In this document: in pieces, positions 5,920 through 9,991 of the stretch
Layout of the letters: every line of letters begins with the position of its first letter
Numbering within the stretch: the first letter of the stretch is position 1
Assembly: GCA_045539625.1 (NCBI GenBank)
Contig: JAZQFS010000019.1
Span: 1-9,991 of the forward strand
Length of the DNA stretch: 9,991 bases
Source: UMGS1387 sp045539625
Lineage (GTDB): Bacteria > Bacillota > Clostridia > Oscillospirales > CAG-382
Direction: 5' to 3'
The notes under the pieces: generated by a model
What the model was told of the DNA's origin: nothing
What the model saw: the letters and a program-made list of their open reading frames with translations, nothing else
Databases searched by the model: none
Position numbers and translations under genes: made by a program

Positions 5920-8904
5920 ATGAAAAAAACAAGCAGAATATCGGCGATTATTATCGCAGTAATTTCAATCGTCTGCCTTATGGCAATATCGGCAAGTGCG
6001 GTGACCTACAATGTGGCGGTCGGCGGTACTGCATCTCTCCCCGAGGGCCCCGAAAACGATTACGGACCCTCTGTTAACGAGTATACGTTAAGCGATCCGA
6101 CACTTGCAAAAATAGTTGACAGAGACACAATTCAGTTTCTGAAGCCCGGTACTCTTACAGTTTCAAACAGCTGGAAGCTGTGGGACGGTCAGAATCCTAT
6201 CCCCAGGAAGGGTACAATTACAAGAACTTACGAGATCAAGTACCCTGCCCCCATTCAGGATACAACAATCAAGCTTGAGTCGGGCGAATTTTGCGGCGGC
6301 AGAGCTTTTCCCGATTTCTCCGTTGGTGTAAACAAATTGTACGAGGTAACAGAAGCGACCTTCTATAAAGAAATGGCAGACTACTATGTCGGTGACACAC
6401 TTCCTCATTACAAAGCAGGTACTGTAGTCAATTACGTTCGTGTAACACTCAAGCCCAAGGTTGGTCAGTATTTTGCATTTGTAGGTCATGAGGACGGCAA
6501 AACGTATGAGAGTACGGTCTATACCATCGAATACAATGGCAAAAAATACACACCTTATGTTAAAAACAGCTATGCAGAAAATGAACTTTGGGTATATCTT
6601 GACGTAACCTTCAGCGAAGGTGCATTTCACACAGTAACCGTCAAAGATCTCGATGCTCCGTATCACAACGGACCTCTTGACAAGAAGGTTACCTGCGACA
6701 GTGCACTTGAGGTTGTAAGCGTTAAGTACACAATGTTCGGAAAAGAACTGGATGCCTTCAGTAAAGGCGACAACATTGGAATCACCGTAAGACTCAAGTC
6801 GGGGGACGGCAAGAACACCTTCAACCCGGAAGGACGTGCATATTGGAAGGAACAGGGCGTTTACAGCACCGTGACAAAGCTCATCAGCTCCACAGAAGCA
6901 GAATACACTTTCTCATACAAGGTTGACGCTATTGACAGTCAGATAATCAAATGGGCAGATTTCACAATGCCCGGTGTATTTGCAGGCGAACCTCTTCCGA
7001 CAAACGCGTTTTCCGCAACAGACGGTATCGTAGTAAAATCAGTTACTTGGACACCGAATGATGCAAAAGCTGATGCAAACAAGGAATATACAGTAAAAAT
7101 TGAGTTTGGCAAGAAAGACGAATTTGTATATGCTTCTGATTTTGCAGAACAGGGCGTTGTAAGCATAAACGGAAAAAGAGCAAAATTTGTGAATGAAACA
7201 TCATCCGGCGGCGGCGTAAAAGGAAAGTTTGAAACAACAAAGTATTATGCAGAAGCAACTTTCAAGCCTACGGTTGTGGTAAACGCAGGAACAACAGGCA
7301 CGACAACCGAAACCGTAACCGGTACGTATGTATCCGGAACAATCGTATCCGGTACAACAACCCCCGAATTCAGAATCGACATAACTTACAATAACAAAGA
7401 GGTCACAGCCGAAAAGGGCGAAAAGGTGATCCTCGACTTTACACACAATATGGATCTTATGCTTTGCAGCAACATCAATTATCAGTGGTACAAGGCGGAA
7501 GGTCCCGTTTACGGCACAGGCGAGGCTGTTGAGGGCGGTCACAAGAAGCAGCTTGAAGCTTACACCTACGAGGTCGGCACAGATTACTACTATTGCATTA
7601 TGACCTGCAAATTTGATGATTCAGAGTACACCTCCGAGTTCTCGGATTCTCCCGTTGTAAAGGTAACCGTAACCGAAAGCACGGCAAAGGACTTCAAGGT
7701 ATTTCCCGTGGGCGAAACGGAAATTGTAACAAAGGACGGCGACTTCACTCTCAAGCTCGGAGTTGAAGGTCAGGGTAAGCAGGATGTAACTTATGTATGG
7801 CGTCCCTGCAACGCAGACGGAAGCTTTGATGTAGAAAATTACAAATATTACGTGATAGGCGAAACCGATACTCTTAACTATTACATAAATGTCAACGAAG
7901 TAAATGTTCCCCACTACTTCCTCGGTGCGGCAAGCATCTACGGCGGCGACGGCAGCGTAATATTCAAGGTTACCTACGTTCCCGAATATGAAGAAGACGA
8001 GGAAGAATATCCCGAAGAAAAGTTTAACCTTGTTGCAGACGGCGAACAGGAAGTCATAATTTACTCATGGGAAGAAAAGGTTACGCTTAAGGCAAAGGTA
8101 ACAGGAACAGAGAAGCTCGCAGATTTCCAGTGGTTCAGATGCGACAAGAAAGGAAAAACAATCGGAACACCGTTAAGCATGGGTGAAACCGTCACCGTAG
8201 GTCCTATCCCCAAGGAAGATATGATGACACCCTATTACTACAGATGTACCGCAATGATAGGCAATACGGCAAAGTCTATTATCTTTGAAGTGCTCCTTGC
8301 TCCCAAAGGTATTGAAGAAGAATATGTATTCCCATTTACCGACGTCAAAGAATCCGATTGGTTCTACGACGCAGTTGCAGGTGCACACCAAATGGGACTT
8401 ATCAACGGTAAATCAGAAACAGAATATAAACCTAATGATAATATGACATATGCCGAAGCAGTAAAGCTTGCAGTATGTATGAATATTCTCTACAACGGCG
8501 GAAACCCTGCAGAAGATATAGGGAACGGCACAGATGTATGGTTCAGCACATATATGACATATGCACTTGACAATGGCATTATTGACGAAGACCTTACTTC
8601 TAAGGCAAACGAAAAGATAACGAGAAAGGAATACGTTTACATCTTCTCAAAGGCACTTCCCACCGAAGCGTTTGCAGCAAAGAACGAAATTCCTTCGGGC
8701 TCTATCCCCGATGTTAAGAACGAAAAGCTTGCTCAGGATAAAGCGGTTTACACATTCTACAGAGCAGGTATTCTCTCGGGTGTAGATTCAAAGGGTACTT
8801 TCCTTCCTTCCGATAACATCAAGAGAAGCGAGGTTGCCGCAATTCTTATCCGTATGATGGATTCAGGTGCAAGAGTTGATGCTCCTACAGAGCTTGGAGA
8901 ATAA
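5920..8904 (+). CDS. Secreted SLH-domain surface protein with Ig-like modules, 994 aa
   Basis: This is an exported cell-wall protein. A Sec signal peptide spans residues 1-27 (basic MKKTSR, hydrophobic core, cleavage probable after SASA). Residues 28-450 are beta-rich; the first part resembles a bacterial Ig-like fold. A Thr/Gly-rich segment (about 456-481, with GTTGTTTETVTG) looks like a flexible or glycosylated linker. Three Ig-like modules follow, marked by core tryptophans W523 (YQWYKAEG), W627 (YVWRPCNADG) and W738 (FQWFRCDKKG), two of them with an F-strand-like YYYC or YYYRC. An acidic stretch EYEEDEEEYPEE precedes the third. The C-terminus (about 804-985) has three SLH motifs: FTDVKESDWFYDAV, DVWFSTYMTYALDNGII and IPDVKNEKLAQDKAVYTFYRAGILSG. 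SLH domains bind secondary cell-wall polymers. AAGGAG lies 8 bases before the ATG. The next gene begins after 23 bp. No catalytic domain is visible, so an adhesive or structural role is likely. Confidence 0.9.
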   Translation: MKKTSRISAIIIAVISIVCLMAISASAVTYNVAVGGTASLPEGPENDYGPSVNEYTLSDPTLAKIVDRDTIQFLKPGTLTVSNSWKLWDGQNPIPRKGTITRTYEIKYPAPIQDTTIKLESGEFCGGRAFPDFSVGVNKLYEVTEATFYKEMADYYVGDTLPHYKAGTVVNYVRVTLKPKVGQYFAFVGHEDGKTYESTVYTIEYNGKKYTPYVKNSYAENELWVYLDVTFSEGAFHTVTVKDLDAPYHNGPLDKKVTCDSALEVVSVKYTMFGKELDAFSKGDNIGITVRLKSGDGKNTFNPEGRAYWKEQGVYSTVTKLISSTEAEYTFSYKVDAIDSQIIKWADFTMPGVFAGEPLPTNAFSATDGIVVKSVTWTPNDAKADANKEYTVKIEFGKKDEFVYASDFAEQGVVSINGKRAKFVNETSSGGGVKGKFETTKYYAEATFKPTVVVNAGTTGTTTETVTGTYVSGTIVSGTTTPEFRIDITYNNKEVTAEKGEKVILDFTHNMDLMLCSNINYQWYKAEGPVYGTGEAVEGGHKKQLEAYTYEVGTDYYYCIMTCKFDDSEYTSEFSDSPVVKVTVTESTAKDFKVFPVGETEIVTKDGDFTLKLGVEGQGKQDVTYVWRPCNADGSFDVENYKYYVIGETDTLNYYINVNEVNVPHYFLGAASIYGGDGSVIFKVTYVPEYEEDEEEYPEEKFNLVADGEQEVIIYSWEEKVTLKAKVTGTEKLADFQWFRCDKKGKTIGTPLSMGETVTVGPIPKEDMMTPYYYRCTAMIGNTAKSIIFEVLLAPKGIEEEYVFPFTDVKESDWFYDAVAGAHQMGLINGKSETEYKPNDNMTYAEAVKLAVCMNILYNGGNPAEDIGNGTDVWFSTYMTYALDNGIIDEDLTSKANEKITRKEYVYIFSKALPTEAFAAKNEIPSGSIPDVKNEKLAQDKAVYTFYRAGILSGVDSKGTFLPSDNIKRSEVAAILIRMMDSGARVDAPTELGE

Positions 8905-8927
8905 ATCTGTTCAAGGAGGTATATATT

Positions 8928-9506
8928 ATGTCAATTTTTGACAAGCTTCTAAACAAGGCGGCAAATGCCGCAACAGATGCCGTAAAAAGTGCGGCAAGCA
9001 ACGCAGGAAACAACAAAGAAGAATTTACATTTGCATCTCTTCCCGAAAGTCTTGACGAATTCAAGATGCTCCCCGAAGCAAAGCTTGATGATCCTTACAA
9101 GACAGCCGCACTCACGGTCGTTGCCCTTTGTGTTTACGCCGCTGACAAAAATATAGGTATCGAGATGCTCAATTTCCTGAAAGGTCCGAGACCTCTTTCC
9201 AATATGGAGATACAGTTTATAGACGACAGACTCCGTGACGGCAAGACATACGTTCCTTTCTCTTATTTCAAAGGTGCAACACCTGAAAATGACTATACAC
9301 CCGATGAGCCCTATTCTATTACTGTAGAAAGCAACCCCTATTCAGATGCAAACAAGGGCTACAAGAAGCTGATTATAAAGAGTGGCGGCGCTGATACACC
9401 CAGAGAAGTACAGCTCAGAATGAAGGGCGACGGACAGTGGCTCTTGTGGGAACAGTTCTTGCTTCCCGATATCCGCAAGCCGAAATCCGCAGACCCTTGG
9501 GCATAA
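8928..9506 (+). CDS. Uncharacterised 192-aa protein, probably DUF6935 family
   Basis: This is a soluble protein without signal peptide or membrane segment. Residues 1-28 (MSIFDKLLNKAANAATDAVKS...) form an Ala-rich amphipathic helix that could touch a membrane or a partner. The body has LPESLDEFKMLPEAKLDDPYKTAALTVVALCVYA (about 38-71), then GIEMLNFLKGPRPLSNMEIQFIDDR, FSYFKGATPENDYTP and the C-terminal GDGQWLLWEQFLLPDIRKPKSADPWA. I recognise this pattern from uncharacterised Clostridia proteins and recall the name DUF6935, but cannot verify the number. No enzymatic motif is visible. AAGGAGG precedes the ATG at good spacing. The gene follows the SLH gene by 23 bp and precedes a small membrane protein by 24 bp, so co-transcription with the SPFH gene is likely. 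Confidence 0.85.
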   Translation: MSIFDKLLNKAANAATDAVKSAASNAGNNKEEFTFASLPESLDEFKMLPEAKLDDPYKTAALTVVALCVYAADKNIGIEMLNFLKGPRPLSNMEIQFIDDRLRDGKTYVPFSYFKGATPENDYTPDEPYSITVESNPYSDANKGYKKLIIKSGGADTPREVQLRMKGDGQWLLWEQFLLPDIRKPKSADPWA

Positions 9507-9530
9507 CTTTTAATAAAAGGTGATTGATTT

Positions 9531-9809
9531 ATGAAAAGGATCGGCAATTTCTTCGCCTGCCTGCTTTTCAATATGTTGATCAACTTAGAATGGACAATCC
9601 CGGCGTGGATTTTACTTGCAATGCACTTTATTTTCGGATGGAAACTGCTTTGGTTCTGGATAGCCCTGGGTATCTGGCTTTTAAGTATCCTTCTTTGGAT
9701 GGACATTATAAGCTGGGCTTCGAGTTGCTCGGGACAAGACAAACCAAAAGAGAATAAGAATCCATACTCGGTTGGACAGATAAAAGAAAGCGAAAAAACA
9801 GGCGAATAA
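9531..9809 (+). CDS. Small two-TM membrane protein, 92 aa
   Basis: This small integral membrane protein has two hydrophobic segments at about residues 22-38 (TIPAWILLAMHFIFGW) and 39-60 (Trp-rich, LLWFWIALGIWLLSILLWMDII). A short basic N-terminus precedes them and a charged polar tail follows (DKPKENKNPYSVGQIKESEKTGE). AAAGGTG lies upstream of the ATG at 9531. Its place between the DUF6935-like gene and the SPFH gene suggests a membrane partner of that complex, though no function is established. An overlapping frame in the same stretch lacks such a coherent membrane pattern and was not called. Confidence 0.8.
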   Translation: MKRIGNFFACLLFNMLINLEWTIPAWILLAMHFIFGWKLLWFWIALGIWLLSILLWMDIISWASSCSGQDKPKENKNPYSVGQIKESEKTGE

Positions 9810-9853
9810 TACACTTATAAACAATAATTTCAAATAACGAAAGGAGTTCAATT

Positions 9854-9991
9854 ATGGGACTTATTAAAGCAGGACTGGGCGCTCTGGGCGGCACACTTGC
9901 AGATCAGTGGAAGGAGTTTTTCTACTGCGATGCTATAGATAACGATTTGCTTATGGTAAAGGGACAGAAGCGTACAGGCTCACGTTCCTCA
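9854..9991 (+). CDS. SPFH/Band-7 domain protein, N-terminal 46 codons only
   Basis: The gene starts at an ATG preceded by AAAGGAG and is cut by the right window edge. The visible residues MGLIKAGLGALGGTLADQ, WKEFFYCDAIDNDLLMVKGQ and KRTGSRSS match the N-terminus I associate with a family of Firmicute SPFH-domain proteins (sometimes annotated virion core protein-like), which start with a glycine-rich helix and the WKEFFYCD motif before the SPFH fold. SPFH proteins form membrane-associated oligomers that organise microdomains. Only the lead-in is seen here, so the domain itself is not verified. The gap from the two-TM protein is 44 bp. Confidence 0.75.
   Translation, partial: MGLIKAGLGALGGTLADQWKEFFYCDAIDNDLLMVKGQKRTGSRSS

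Noticed and set aside
6163..8391. Several minus-strand frames inside the SLH gene
   Set aside because: They are antisense to a strongly supported 994-codon gene and show no start signals or recognisable domains.
9524..9757. Alternative 77-codon plus-strand frame inside the two-TM gene
   Set aside because: It lacks a membrane or domain pattern, while the overlapping 9531-9809 frame has two clear TM segments and a ribosome binding site.
1..9991. CRISPR array, tRNA, rRNA or prophage genes
   Set aside because: No regularly spaced repeats, no tRNA cloverleaf pattern and no rRNA or phage structural sequence was seen on either strand.

Overview
The window looks like a chromosomal segment of a Gram-positive Firmicute, probably a gut-type Clostridia (Oscillospiraceae or Ruminococcus-like). 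The reasons are strong AGGAGG-type ribosome binding sites before nearly every gene, a lipoprotein solute-binding protein, a surface protein anchored by SLH domains, membrane-tethered LuxR-type regulators and the start of an SPFH protein with neighbours typical of that group. The species cannot be fixed from the sequence.

Layout. (1) Positions 1 to about 1274, minus strand: an IS3-family insertion sequence cut by the left window edge. orfA is intact. orfB, the DDE transposase, carries an in-frame TGA at 680-682 and looks inactivated. The element has its own promoter, placed so that only read-through transcripts would form a hairpin hiding the orfA ribosome binding site. (2) Positions 1304-5544, minus strand: a tight four-gene cluster read as solute-binding lipoprotein, large membrane sensor with a LuxR-type DNA-binding tail, small Cro/CI-type HTH protein, and a seven-TM protein with a LuxR-type tail. 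No ABC permease or ATPase is next to the binding protein, and the two LuxR tails are close paralogues on unrelated sensor halves. I infer a dedicated envelope-sensing and transcription-control unit. (3) Positions 5545-5919: a divergent intergenic region with two adjacent inverted repeats and a plausible plus-strand promoter. (4) Positions 5920-9991, plus strand: a 994-aa secreted SLH protein with Ig-like modules, a DUF6935-like cytoplasmic protein, a small two-TM protein, and the first 46 codons of a probable SPFH/Band-7 protein. Gaps of 23 to 44 bp suggest one operon.

How the parts may work together (inference). The minus-strand cluster could sense an extracellular ligand through the lipoprotein and the two membrane sensors, then act directly on DNA. 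The divergently transcribed surface-protein and SPFH operon is an obvious candidate target, since the shared intergenic region holds operator-like palindromes. Nothing in the sequence proves that link.
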